NCBI RefSeq assembly: GCF_030253575.1
Contig: NC_080564.1
Location: 22,530,001-22,594,000, forward strand
DNA: 64,000 bases
From: Rhododendron vialii
Lineage: Eukaryota; Streptophyta; Magnoliopsida; Ericales; Ericaceae
Direction: 5' to 3'
The position numbers were made by a program, and so were the translations under genes. Positions 22,438 to 35,160 of this stretch are shown here, piece by piece (positions within the stretch are counted from its first letter, which is position 1; the number at the start of each line of letters is the position of its first letter). A model generated the notes under the pieces. That model was given only the letters and a program-made list of their open reading frames with translations. It was not told the DNA's origin and searched no databases.

Positions 22438-23893
22438 AAAAAAAAAAGGGAAAAAAACTGAAATAGTCCTTGTAGTTAAGTATTTGTGTCAATTTGGTCC
22501 TTGTAGTTGTAATTGGCTCGATTTATACTCTATACTTTTCATTTTTTTTCAATTTGGTCTAAATACTAATTTCCGTTAGTCCTTTAAACAACAAAATCAT
22601 ATGGCCCCCTTTTTTGAGGTTAAAATAGACTTGTTCGGCTAAATAAGCTAACTGGCTTATTTTTTTATCTTTATTGAAATTTTTTGCGTATTTGTTAGTT
22701 TTTCGTTAATTTTTTTGGGGTTATTGCATCATCATAACCTAGAAGAATCTAAAAAGTAAAAAATTATGATCAAAATCTAATTTTTTTTGAATAAAGACGA
22801 AAAAATTGATTTATTGAGTTATTTTTGTCTTTATTCAAAAAAATTAGGTTTCGATCGTAATTTTTTACTTTTTAAATTCCTCTTATTATGACAATGCAAT
22901 AATTCCCAAAAAAATGACGAAAAACTAACAAATACGAAAAAAAATTGAATAAGGACAAAAAAATAAGCCAGTTGGCTTATTTAGCTGAATAAGGTTACTC
23001 ATTCCCCTCTTGCCCTAATATACCTCTGAACCAAAACACAGCTCATTCTTCCATTCTCCATTGATAAAGAGGCACTTGGGAATAAATTTGATTATAATTT
23101 TCTACAAAAAGTGGCCATCGAATTTAGCATTTTCATGATCAGCCATGAGGCATCATAACCACTGATATTGTTTACATGTTCAACTTGTGGACAAATACTG
23201 AGATGCCTTATTGTTCTGCAAAGTACTAAAAATGCATATAGAACTACGTCCAAAAGTCACAACATGATATAGATCCAAAAGTCACAATATGATAAATAAC
23301 CATGTCCAAAAGTCAGAATATTATATAAACTCAATTCCAAATTTACCATGTCATAACCTAATACATAGACATAACAAACCACTCAACTATGTTACAATAA
23401 ACCTAACTTAACAGTCCAAGTGGTTACAAAAAATTGTCATTCCATTCATCTTCCTACACTTGTCTCATGCATTGATTCCTGACTAGGAATGTTAAAAAAT
23501 AAACCTAAGCCAATTTTTTCGTCTTTATTCAAAAAAAAAATTGAATTTCGATAATAATTTTTTACTTTTTAGATTCTTCTCGTCATGATGATACAATAAC
23601 CCCCAAAAAATTGACCAAAAACTAATAAATACGAAAAAAATTTGAATAAGGACAAAAAATAAGGAAGTTGGCTTATTTAGCCGAATAGGTCTGTTTTAAC
23701 CCAAAAAAAAGGGGGCCATATGATTTTGCTATTTAAAGGACTAACGGCGGACTAACGGAAGTTAGTAATTGGACCGAATTGAAACAAAATGGAAAGTACA
23801 TAGTGTAAATCGAGCCAATTATAATTACAGGGACCAAATTGACACGAACACTTAACTACAATGACTATTACAGTTTTTTTCTCAAAAAAAAAC
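22438..23893. mobile_element. Foldback element with nested inverted arms
   Basis: The outer arms (about 22438-22640 and 23690-23893) are reverse complements, sharing TTGTGTCAATTTGGTCC-type sequence, ATCATATGGCCCCC and CTAAATAAGC. Inside, 22650-22810 pairs both with its neighbour 22810-22990 and with 23520-23690. About 500 bp at 22990-23500 is unpaired. No coding sequence and no clear target duplication. Confidence 0.75.
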
Positions 23894-25059
23894 TGTTATA
23901 CATTTCTATACAGCCATCGTCAAAACTTCAACCATACTCCCACCTTCTAATCAAAAACTAGAACTGAAAACCCAGAATGAAAAACTTGTGAACGGAAAAC
24001 CTAGCCGCCAATTGGAAAACCCAGAAAATCCAAATTGATTTTTTTCGTTTGGAGCACTAAAAACCCAAATCAATTTGTTCATTTGGAGCACCGAAAACCC
24101 AGATTGTAGCGGGAGAGGGAGAGGGAGAGAGATTTGTTCATTTGGAGTACTGAAAACCCAGATTGGAAGGGAGGGGGGGGGGGGGGGGGCGCTACAGTAC
24201 CTCGGCAGGGCTAGCGTGATAGCAGTTGGCTGAGAGACGAGGCTATTGACGAGGTTGTCGGGCGAGGGTTTTGGATGGTTTGCCTCGTCTAAGAGACGAA
24301 AATGGGGAAGTGAGGAGCCTGTTGGAGATGCTCAAGTGAGTCAAATTTTAAAGAGCTTTGTTAGAGGTACATAGATTGCGTTCGTGTTTTTGACCTATCT
24401 TGGGTCTCAAAAATTGATCCAAGCCACTTATTTTGTTCAAAATGGGTTGTTTAAGGGCCACTTGTAAAAAATACTCTATCTGAAATTGGTAAAGACATAC
24501 ACGAAACATCCCACTTTTTTTCATAAACTAGGCCTAGATTATAAAGCAAAGTTAGATGTTTTGTAAACACTTTTAATGATATTTGGATTGAGTTTATTTT
24601 TTGTAAGAACCCTAAACAAACTATTTTAAATAAAATGAGTGGCTCGGATAATTTTTTGGGACCCGATATGGATCCAAAACGCGTATGTACATGATGTATG
24701 TATACGTGTATTTACCCATAGACTTTTCAAATTTTGAATTGCAAATCAAAAAGAGGGGTGGGCTCCATTCCTTAACCAAGGCATTGCCACGTAAGCAGTG
24801 TACATTTGGTGTACACAACCCATCCACCCACACGAATGTTGGCCCACCGGCTAGTCTGTGGGGTGGGCTTGGGCTTCAACTTAAGATACATAGCCCAGCC
24901 CGCCTCGTAAAAAGAAAAAAAGCCACCTTAGCCCAAGCTGCCCAGCTCATGGATGGGCTTAGGTAGTGACTTGGCAGGTTGGGCTGACCTGCCCACCCCA
25001 ATGATGACCCTTAGTCGTGAGCTCCGGCCTTCATTAGGACAAGAGAGAAAGAAGGTCTG
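23894..25059. other. Intergenic; G-run and short direct repeats
   Basis: Contains three to four copies of a unit with TTCATTTGGAG and GAAAACCCAGATT (about 24045-24165), then a run of 17 G (24173-24189). The rest is unassigned. Confidence 0.5.
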
Positions 25060-25440
25060 GTCAAGTTTTTTACGATCCATTCTCGTCCATTTGTAATTTT
25101 TTGGGCCTTGTCCTAGGTCCGCAATAATGATCGGATCCGTTCATTTTGTAGAGCTCGTTGAGACCGACTACCTTGAAAAAAATCATATTCGTTGGTTACC
25201 AATCTACGCCTAATCGGAACACATTTTTCTATGAATATGTGCACTTATCACTTGGACCCATTTGTTCAAAGAAAATATGTTCCGATTAGGCGTCGATTGT
25301 TAACCGACAAACATGATTTTTTCCATGGTAGAAGGTCTCGACTAGCTCTAAAAAATGAACGGATTCAATCATTGTTGTAGGCTCGAGACGGGGCCCAAAA
25401 AAATTGCAAATGAACAAGAATGAACCGTAGAAAACTTGAC
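25060..25440. mobile_element. Palindromic MITE, 381 bp
   Basis: Nearly the whole segment is one inverted repeat: GTCAAGTTTTTTACG at the left is mirrored by GTAGAAAACTTGAC at the right, and inward by TTTTTTGGGCC and TCCGATTAGGCG. Only about 40 bp in the centre is unpaired. Non-coding. Confidence 0.85.
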
Positions 25441-25471
25441 AGGATCCTTCCCTGAGAGAAACACAGTCTAA

Positions 25472-25860
25472 GAGCATCTCCAACCCTTTGAGTAAAAATC
25501 TATTATTTGATATCATTCCTCAGAGCATCTTCAATCCTTACCCATTTTCGTACCCAAACTCAAAATTTGGATAAAAATACTTAAAACTCATCTTCAATGT
25601 TATACTGATTTTTCAACCCATTTTTGAGATTTACTCTTTCCTTATCCAAATTTTGGAAGACCCAAACCCGAACCAATTTTTTTCAACACCTCTTTTCAGT
25701 CCTTAATACTAATCAATGTGCCATTTTGATTCAAATTTTGGAGGGAAAGAGTAAAAAACACAAGATTTGGGTAAAAAAAAAAGGGTATAATATTTTATAA
25801 GACATACCCAAATAAAGCTTTTGACCAAACTTTTTACTCAAATTTGGGTTGGAAATGTTC
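25472..25860. mobile_element. MITE with GAGCATCTCCAACCC ends
   Basis: Left end GAGCATCTCCAACCC; right end inverted, GAACATTTCCAACCC. A second left-end-like copy starts at 25514 and a third partial copy at about 25861-26020, so related elements seem stacked here. Confidence 0.7.
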
Positions 25861-26033
25861 TTGGACCATTCTCAATCCTTAACCATTTTATGACCCAAAT
25901 TTAAAATTTGAGCAAAAACCTCAAAACTCATCTCTAATGCATTACCCAAGTCCTTCTCCATATTGAGTTTTATCTATTCCTTTATCCAAATTTAGGACAA
26001 ACCAAATTGATAAAACAACCTAGCGGGGAGGGT

Positions 26034-26428
26034 TGTGCAGGCCAATAATTTATAAATATAGGAATTTCAGTTTATTATTTTGAAATAATATCTTATTAAA
26101 AAAAACTAGTATATTCAATTTTAATATTTTGCTTAGAATCTTCAAATTAAAAAAATAAGTATACTAGAGTAATTAATTTTCTAATTCTCTAGTTGATTTA
26201 GTTTCCTTTTAATTTTTGCTTGCTCAAGAAGAATTGTTAGTTTCTAATTTCATTGTTAGGGTTCCTTCTATTATAAATAAGATTGTAGCCTTAGGGCAAA
26301 TCAGTTATTTATAATTGAATTAATGAAAATTTGAGAAGTTTTTTCAATATCGTTTATTTGTAGAGAGGATATCTCTAGTTCAAATTTATTCGTAATTGTC
26401 TTTATTGCGCGTTTTTCTATTTCAACAC
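26034..26428 (+). repeat. Left LTR of the non-autonomous element
   Basis: Starts TGTGCAGGCC. Contains TATAAATA (26272-26279). The right boundary is placed just before the primer-site-like sequence and is uncertain by about 10 bp. Confidence 0.65.
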
Positions 26429-26520
26429 ACTTTCCTGCATCGGTTGGTATAAGATATTGCGCTCTATTCCGAATCATGGCCCGACAAGGAGTTCCTTATG
26501 GTTGTTGTTGCTGCTTCCAA

Positions 26521-28365
26521 CACTACTAGAATAACCTTAAAACATCACGGGCTTTACGCGTGATAGTTATAGTATAATCACGGTTTTAAAACTGTGATGG
26601 ATCGGGCCGTTATAAAAAAGCAGCGAGATTCAATCACATTTTTTGTCTGTGATTAAAAGTTGGTTTAAACTGATATTAAAACTAAAAAGGCATGATTATA
26701 CACGAAATAAGATCACGGTTTGTGTTAAGAGCTGTGGTTAAAGAGAATATAAGATCACGTTTTGTATTTATATGATCACAGTTTCGTGTAAAACCGTGCT
26801 TGAATATGTATTAAGATTACGAGTCAACTGAAGAACCGTGATTATAAGTAGTAAAAGATCACGCCTCTATAGAAACATCGTGCTTATTTACCCGTAAAAG
26901 ACTACAATTGTTTAATAACCATGGTGGATTTTGTTTTTCGGGAAAATGATTTCTGTACCCTGATTATTAATTTTTCCCAATTGACCGCATTATTTTTACA
27001 CCTAGAGCATTGAAAGAAATTTCTCTGGATCACACCATGATACATACGAATAACAGCTATACAAAAAGGAAAAGATTTATTGATTAACTCATCAATCTTT
27101 CAAAGTATGGTACATTTACAATATATATCAACTAGTACAATAACTCGGGTCTAAAACAAAACTAAAAAGCTATAAGAACATAATTTAAAAAAAAAATTAT
27201 AACAACTCAAGCAACTTCTTCTTCAACCCAGAAAGTTTGCATCGCATGGCAAGTCACAAGTGTAGGTACGTACTGCATTCGATAAAAATGGGGAACTCAT
27301 TAGAATATGCGAATACAAAAAAAAAAAATCAAAACAAAGAAAGAACGCTGTGTCTTGAATCTAAAGGTGGAATACATGTAAAAGGCTCAAAATATCTCAC
27401 CTCCTCCATCCTTCTACGTACATGCTTAGTTAATTAAGGTCTCCACCTCTTACGCTGCCAATTCAAAGGGAACAAAGAGTATTAAAATTGGGAGTAAAAG
27501 GCCCTTCGATCCTAGACCAAGATTATGATATTCTAAGAGGAAACAAAATCAATTTGCAAGCCGTAAGGAGATGGTGATATATAGAGACTGAAATTGCCGA
27601 GCCAAAAAAAGATAGAGACTGAAATTAAACGATTTACCGATGATCGGGTGGAGATCAGCCTATGGTTGTGCCCGATTGGAGGTCGAAGGGTTGTGCTTGG
27701 AATTACGCCATGAGCGACATCAGTTTTCCTGAAAGTTGAGAGAGAGGGGTGTAAGATCTATGGTATGGAGGCCAAGAAGAAAGAGGGCAACCATATATAT
27801 TTACCTAAAAAAGAGGCGACTGACTATTTTGGGGGGAAAGTAAAACCCTAATAATTTCAAATTTTCATGGATTCAAATTTGGTTTCTTGTTGGCGCCCAT
27901 GAAGTATTTATCACGCTTGTAATCAAAGTGTATTAAAATAAGCAAATACATTTAATCAAGCTTTTAAAAAATGTAGTTATATCAAACAAGAAAAATTTCA
28001 TCACGGTTGCAACGAAGTGTGGTTCAAATAGACCCATTTTATCATGCTTATAAGAAAGTGTGATTTAAAATAGACACTGTTCTATCATGGTTGTAACGAA
28101 CCGTGATTTCAATAGACACATTTTATCATGCTTATAGAAAAATGTGGTTAAATACACATTTTTATTACGCTTGTAGCAAAATGTGGTTAAATTAAAAAGT
28201 TATAATCACGGTTCTATTAAAACTGTGATAATAAATATTAATTATCATGGTTTTATTAGCAAAGTGACATTAAAAATTCACCTCACATCTCTTTATCACG
28301 TTTTCATCAAAACTGTGATCTTTCTAATGTTTTTACTGTGATCTTTATCTATTATTCTAGTAGTG
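26521..28365. mobile_element. Non-autonomous CACTA element, 1,845 bp
   Basis: Termini are CACTACTAGAATAA and its inverse TTATTCTAGTAGTG. A 3-bp duplication CAA flanks it at 26518-26520 and 28366-28368. Subterminal regions hold many ATCACGGTTT/AAAACTGTGAT-like repeats in both orientations, as expected of En/Spm elements. No transposase. It sits inside the gag region of the LTR element, so it arrived later. Confidence 0.92.
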
Positions 28366-28372
28366 CAAATAT

Positions 28373-29416
28373 GTGTATAATCGAAGTAAAGTTGCACGAG
28401 AAACACGAATGGATGAGAGGTTTCAACAACTTGAGCAGTGGATGGATCAGATTGCTGCCTTGTCTGCTGGTGGAAACCCATCTTGCCGTCATCCAGTTCA
28501 ACCTCAATTTTTGAAAGAGGAGGAGGTGTCGGATAATGTTTCTATCACCAATCCTTTAGTGGGTAACCATCAGTCGAAAGGGAGGACAAAGGCAGTCGTG
28601 GTTTGTAATCATGATCAATGACTTTGGGAATCTGGTTCAAAGACTAACTTTCTTTTGTTCCAGGGAAGTATGGCCCCAGAAAAAATCCTAGAAGTTGATA
28701 CAGTGGACAATACTATTGGTGAGTGGCCCTTTACATTAAAATCTATTCCAGATCCAGTTGTGGATTGGAATAATCCACCTATTTTTGATGAAGAATCATT
28801 TGCTACTGAAGAAGTTACTCGAATAAGTGATGGTGAAAAGGTTAATCCACATGTTGTTGACAGTTTTTTGCCAGCTAGTAAGTTGCAGCCCATTAATGGG
28901 ATGTTTTTAGGACATCCTGCAACAAGCGGTGAGAAGGAAACATGCATAAATCTGTTGCCCGCTCAAAATTCTGATTGGGTGATAAAGAGAGGACATTCAT
29001 CAGGGAGTTTATTTTGGGTGCAAATTTATAGTCTTCTTACACCAAATGTTGGATTAGTAGATGATGAAGATCTAGTGGATTTTATTGGTTTGAATTTGGG
29101 ATACCCAATTAATACTGAAATCGTCGATGGTACATGAGAGTTTGAATTCATCTCGCTGAATAATGAGTTCCATATGGGTGGTGGGTCTTTCAAGTAACGA
29201 CATGCTAACAACTTATTTGAGCCTTTGGCAAACTGGCCTCCGATTGAAGTGTTTTGGACTTGTTTTGGTGATATTGTTCCATTTAATTTTGAAGATTGGT
29301 CTTTGAAATTTATGTTTGAGAATATTAATTTGAAGTATAAGATTGATGCGGACAAGTTTTGGCGAATTCAACTATATAAACTCGAGGACGAGTTTTTTTC
29401 AAGCAGACGAGAATGA
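28373..29416 (+). pseudogene. gag-like remnant of the non-autonomous LTR element
   Basis: Broken frames resume right after the CACTA element. The first (to 28621) begins with a basic stretch and RMDERFQQLEQWMDQIAAL, the coiled start seen in many plant gag proteins. Two more frames follow (28655-29137 and 29225-29416) with stops between them, the last ending KLEDEFFSSRRE beside the LTR. No protease or polymerase motif. Confidence 0.5.
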
Positions 29417-29549
29417 TGCAGACCAATAATTTATAAATATAGTGAATTTCAGTTTATTATTTTGAAATAATACTTTATTAAAAAAACTAGTATATTCAAT
29501 TTTAATATTTTGCTAGGAATCTTAGTTTCCTAACTCTCTAGTAGATTTA

Positions 29550-29823
29550 GGGAGTGTTTGGGAGCCTACTTTTTGACTTTTCATTTTTAATTTTTTGGCT
29601 TTTTGAATTATAGTCAGAATGTAATTTGAATTTGGTAGAGTATTTGGATGATATGTATAGAATACTGTTTGCAACAAGAATAGTGTTTGGGAGATGTGTG
29701 ATGAAAATATATTATGAGTTGATTTTTTACCATGTTGCCCTTGGGGCAGAGGGCCGGATTATTTTCATTGCGTCTCGCTCTCATCCTCCTCTTCTCTCTT
29801 CTGTCTTCCTCTTTTCTTCCACC

Positions 29824-29874
<51 letters not shown>

Positions 29875-30100
29875 CAACAAAAATTTACAGAGAAAAACAT
29901 TGGATTTCAAACCCTGAAATTAGTGAATACCAGAGCAAAAACACTGAAATTATTGAATACTCATGATCACACTGGGTTTCAAACCCAATTTTCAATTACT
30001 CCTTGCTACCTAACCAGTACACTGTAAATTTTTCCCAGAAAATCGTGCGAAAGAGCAAGAAAGGGGTTTCAAGAAGCAAAACAACTCATACCCATCTGTT

Positions 30101-30139
<39 letters not shown>

Positions 30140-31562
30140 ATGTGAATACAAGATATTCTGGAGATCCAAATGAGGGTTTTGTGGAATTATCCCAAAACTG
30201 AGAGGGTAGGAATGTCTTTTGGTGTGGATGGAAACTGAAAATGAGAAAACGAGAATGGGAAAAGCTCCTCTGGAGCTCTTTCTCACTTTTGTAATAGACA
30301 ATTTTTCTTTTGCAAGTAGATTGATTAGCAAATCAATGGGTAATTAATATAATGAAAGTACTAAAAATAAATACGAGATGAGACAAAAGATTTTTATAGT
30401 GGTTCGGCTAATTGCTTAGTCCACTCTTCAGTGATGTTCTCCTGAACACTCACTGGTATCTAGTATCCACTATGTTCTCAGTACTTACAATAGGGTTGAA
30501 TTTCAAAGGAGCCAACACCCCTTTACAACTACAACTCTGATACATGTAGTTCACCAACTCTCAACATCGGTACACACAGACTAGCATACAAACTCAGAAT
30601 ATACCCAATTTATTGAATGGACAAAATTCTAACTGACAACACAATGTATTGGATTCTCTCTCTCACAAGGTGAGTTTAAGTGGTGTGATTCATTCCCTCT
30701 AAGAAATGGTGAATATAAAAGTGTAAGTTCGCACACAAAGAGTGTATTAGATTCTACGATGAATGTATCAGACTTGTATCCTTTGAATGCTTTCAAGACT
30801 TGGTTTTTAGTGAAGATAGCTCCTCTATAAATGGCCATGAATGAGTTCCACAAAGTCTTCCGATGACCGTTCATCTCATTTACTCATGTGTTTCTTCTTT
30901 ACGGCTCAACAATCAGAAGGGTTTAATGCCTTGATCTCTTTTGTGCTACAAAGTCAATAGAGCATACAACATATCTACGAAGGATATATATCAGCATATA
31001 ATAACCAAGAAATATTTGAAAAAGCCCACCACGAATATTTGTATCTAACGGCAAAATCCCCACTTATAGATATTTCAAATCAAGAATACGACTAATTTGA
31101 AATCCTGCCAAATTCAAATCAATTCAGTGGACCAAATTCAATTTAATGTACACACAAAATATAAATATAAGTATAAAAAAGATATGTACGTAATTTGAAT
31201 TAAGAGAATCTGAAGGATACGGCTTGGACCCGTGTTTGAAATTAGAGAGAGAAAGGAAACAAAATAGTTCCTATTTTTGGACATGGTTGCAATCATATGG
31301 GGCTAAGGCCTAATTATTTAGAATAGTGCTTGGTAGCCTGGGCGGAAGGCCTGGAGGCCTGCTTAAAGGAAGGCTGGGTAGAAGGCCTGGAGGCATGCCG
31401 ATCTTCCCCAAATCAAATTAAGTCTAACAACATAATAAGAAAGATGACCCAATAAATTACAAATCTGTGCATACCAAATAATATCAAAATTTCACGACCC
31501 AATGATATCAAGATTTTACGAACAATTGGATGGAGACACCGAAATCCATGGCCATACCTAGG
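29550..31562. other. Intergenic with CT arrays and possible TE fragments
   Basis: Begins GGAGTGTTTGGGAGCC, resembling ends of hAT-type MITEs, but no matching right end was found. CT arrays lie at 29828-29870 and 30103-30134. From about 30390 a TAGTGGTTCGGCTAATTGC sequence resembles copia-type retrotransposon DNA. No gene recognised. Confidence 0.4.
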
Positions 31563-31567
31563 GTTTG

Positions 31568-32949
31568 TGTCACAACTCCGAACCTAAGATTGGTCGAGTC
31601 ACCGTGACAGATGAGTCCTATCGCTCATCTAGGCCTCTTTTCTAAAATAAATACTTGGCGACGATGACTCTAGAAAAACATAACTAATTTATTCCAAAAA
31701 CTCTTGCTACAAAGTTGTCTTTATTCACAAAAGAGGGTATTTTTACAATATTTAAAAAAGAACGAACTTGTCCCAGGGCAATAGAAGTTCCGTCTTTACT
31801 CTTCATTATCTTCGGAAAAATATTAATTTTCATAAGCCGAATGCTCGTATGAGATACAAATGCTAAAGTTGCATGTTTTTACCATAGAAACATTTTATAA
31901 CATAAATACCTGCATAATTTGAAACAAATAATCTTATGATGTTCATCCAACAGTTTTATCTTTCTGTAGAGAAGCAACCCCTCTTGCTGTGTGAAATGAT
32001 CAAGTCACTAGCCACTAGGGCCACATTTTTTCCGTTCGTATAACTCCCTTTTGTGTTATGGTATCTTTTTAAGTGTCCTTTAAACTCGGGACAACTGTCT
32101 GGATGTATCAATAAGTCATCTCCTTTGTCTAACCGCTTTCATTTTCTAAGCTTAAACTTTACAGTGTCATCACCTTTGTCTGACGTGTTTCTAGTCTTTA
32201 ACATGAAAAATTTATCACATTGTTCTCCATGGCATATCTTTAAATAAAATTGCACGCGTAATCTTTTCTTAACACAAAATCATGCTACTTTTATAAAAAA
32301 AAAAATTTCATGTAACTAAAGTATAAGCATCTCACTTTTGAGACTTGCAAAACTCCGGATGACGTGGTGATAGCTTGATGCCGAAAAGTGGTACACGGCT
32401 AAAGTACTACTTCTTTCCTTCCCCTTTTTTTTTTGCTAGCTTTAAGCCTGTAATACTTATTAGTATTGTCTTATATTCCCACTTCTGTCTCTCTCTCTCT
32501 CTCTCTTCCCTTTTTCCGTACACTAAAGTAGCATGGATTTATGACTCTTGCTATTTTTGACCCATACTATTGAAGGAGAACCCCTATTTATAGACTTTTC
32601 AAATTAGTCTAGTTTTGACACACGGCTGCCTAATTAATCTAATTTGGGCACATGAATGTCTAGGTGTCATTCTCTAAGCATGAGATGGCATTTTTTGTTT
32701 CCTAGAAAGTAATCGAGCTTTCATTTTTTTTTTCTTTTTTCTTTCGGCACATTACTTTATTACTTATATATGTGGCATATGCCTTCTTAGTAATGTGTCT
32801 AATTATATATACATTTATTTTTATGCGTACCATGTGAGAATATTTTCAAGTTTTGTTTCAAAAATAAAACTAAATAATTTTTGAGTCAGTCACAACTTTG
32901 TCGTTACATTTAATCGAGTTGTGTATGAATTTTGGATCGGGGTGTTACA
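31568..32949. mobile_element. Solo LTR, 1,382 bp, TSD GTTTG
   Basis: Starts TGTCACAACTCCGAACC and ends GATCGGGGTGTTACA, the TG...CA ends of gypsy LTRs. The 5-bp duplication GTTTG is present on both sides (31563-31567, 32950-32954), so it is a solo LTR left by LTR-LTR recombination. No coding sequence. Confidence 0.9.
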
Positions 32950-33066
32950 GTTTGTTCGTGAGATTTACCTATAACTCCTCTCTTATTTACATTAGAGATA
33001 AAAAGAGTGTTACGGTTTGTTCGTGAAATTTACCTATAACTCCTCTCTTATTTACATTAGAGATAA
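32942..33066. repeat. 65-bp tandem duplication across the solo-LTR boundary
   Basis: GTGTTAC plus the next 58 bp, including CCTATAACTCCTCTC, occurs at 32942 and again at 33007. The unit includes the last bases of the LTR and the target duplication. Confidence 0.9.
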
Positions 33067-33262
33067 TTCTTGGTTAGTCCTATTTTTTTACTTCATGGCT
33101 TCGGGGATTCTTCCCATAAAATTTCATATCCCACTAGGCCCTCCCCCAAAACCCCCACATGCCTCTTCCTATTCTTGCACGCATTTAATGCCCATTGAAT
33201 TCCTCACCGCATTCAATTGTCGCGGTCCCTCCTCTCTCTGGAAAAGCTATTTGTTGGGGAAA

Positions 33263-33630
33263 ATGATACACCCACCGAGGCTCTCCCACCGCACGTACGC
33301 CGGGCCCACTTCGGCTACCGGACGGTCGATCCGAGCCGTCCAAAAACTCTAAAAAAAAAAAACTGAGTGGGCTTATGCGAAAATCAACGGCATCCGATGT
33401 GTGTAAGTGCTCGATCCGAACTTCTATTTTTAACGTCTTAGATCATCTGATTTTTGAAAGTTCGGATCGAAGACCTACATACGTCGGATGCCGTTGATTT
33501 TCGCACAAACACACTCGGTTTTTTTTTTTTAGAATTTTTGAACCGCTCGGATCGGCCGTCCGGTGGCCGGAATGGATCCGGCGTGCGTGCGGTGGGCGGT
33601 GCGGTGGGGGAGCCGCGGTGGATGTATCAT
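33263..33630. mobile_element. Foldback MITE, 368 bp
   Basis: Ends ATGATACACCCACCG and inverted ATGATACATCCACCG. Inverted similarity continues through CGGATGCCGTTGATTTTCGC, almost to the centre. GC-rich ends, non-coding. Confidence 0.85.
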
Positions 33631-33913
33631 CTTCCATTTGTTGGTGGTGGAGCAATAATACACACTATTCAAAAATTGCCACTTGACAATTTGTCCCACA
33701 AAACAACATGGACCCTACAGTATCAACCAATCACCTAATAATTGGAGCACTATTACCATGGAAGAAATAATATGTGGGGGACTGCGAGAGAGGACAACGT
33801 GTGTGGTGACAACGAGAGGAAAGAGAAGAGAAAAATATTACACAGGTGCGCAATAGGACTTCGTGGAAAAATACTTATACGCATTTGTGCGCAAGATCGT
33901 ACCAGAAGAACCC

Positions 33914-34440
33914 ATTTACATTATTGCCATTGAGTATTTTAAAACTAATAAATTTGGGTAAAAATTGTATTTTGGCATGGGGATGCTCCTACTCAAATTG
34001 AATTTTCTCTCAAAATATGACAAAAAGAATGGGTTAGGACTGGAATGCTAGGCATACTCTTTTAACCGCTCTAGTCAAGGCATGGCAAGCCGATTGCTAG
34101 TCATTGGGCAAAGCAAGTCATGACGACTCTATCAAGCAAAAAACTAGATTTTCTTGACCGTTTGCCTTTAATTGCTCGTGCTTTCGAGTTCCGTGGGTAA
34201 TGCTCGAAAAAAAGATAAAAAATGACATGCTCTTTTAATCGGTCTAGCCATTGCATGACAAGCCGATGGCTTGTCACCAGACATGGCAAAGCAGCATCTC
34301 AGGTCCTAACCCATTTTTTTTGCCAAATTTGAGTCAAATTTTGAGCAAATATCAAATTTGGGTAGGAGCATTCCCATGCCAATACAAAATTTTTACCCAA
34401 ATTCATTAGTTATAAAATACCCAATGGCATTAATGTAAAT
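33914..34440. mobile_element. Inverted-repeat element with internal tandem repeat, 527 bp
   Basis: Ends ATTTACATTATTGCCATTG and inverted ATTTACATTAATGCCATTG, with arms of about 140 bp running to GGGTTAGGAC. The core holds two copies of a unit with CTCTTTTAA and ATGACAAGCCGAT-like sequence (about 34060 and 34220). Confidence 0.8.
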
Positions 34441-35160
34441 AAGAGAGGATAGAGAGAGAGACAAATCTCATTTGGTTGCCATCTTCACTGCTGTTTTCTT
34501 CACCACCATCTTAGCTGGACCATTCCCATCTACGCATCAAAAACCATTGAATACATACGTGCTTCGTTTTAGAAATGAAAAAATGTACGCTACTGTAGCA
34601 GTAACGTTTTGTTTTTAAAAATTATGTACTAAAATTACAGTTGCCTCCCTATGTTTACTTTAGATCTAAATTTGAACCTAAAACAATATGTGACCTATTT
34701 TTACCACTAATTGTTACATATTAATGTCTAGGATGATAAATGGATGTTACGATGAAATTGACTTTGATTAAAAAATTTAGTTGATATTAATGTGTATATG
34801 AATACATTAACTCAACTTTAATATCATAAAATAATGAATATGCTAGAATAATTGAAAAAAATGATAAAATTGCTGAATAGAAATAGGATTGATATAATAG
34901 CTATCATACTTATAATAAATATAAATGGCGAGTTTTATAGTAAGTAACTGATGACAAAATAATAGTAATATTAGTAATAAAAATAATAGAGTTAATAAAT
35001 AAATTGTACCTTTTATTAAAACAATATATGTAAATTAAAAGAATATTATTTTTACTTTAAAATTTTATTTTTACACAAAGGTACCATTTAACCTAGAGTA
35101 TTACATTAAGTAAAAATATGATTAAACATATATAAATAAAAGAAGTTGTTATAAAATAAC
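34441..35160. other. AT-rich intergenic, nothing recognised
   Basis: Very AT-rich, with no coding or repeat structure beyond low complexity. Confidence 0.5.

Larger units (their letters stand above)
26034..29549 (+). mobile_element. Non-autonomous LTR retrotransposon, right LTR truncated
   Basis: The direct repeat CCAATAATTTATAAATATAG marks both LTRs: left 26034 to about 26428, with a TATA box at 26272-26279, and right 29414-29549, cut off after about 136 bp. A TTGGTATAAGA sequence at about 26442 resembles a degenerate initiator-tRNA-Met primer site. A gag-like remnant and a CTCGAGGACGAG tail precede the right LTR. No protease, RT or integrase is present. A CACTA element interrupts the interior. 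Confidence 0.75.
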
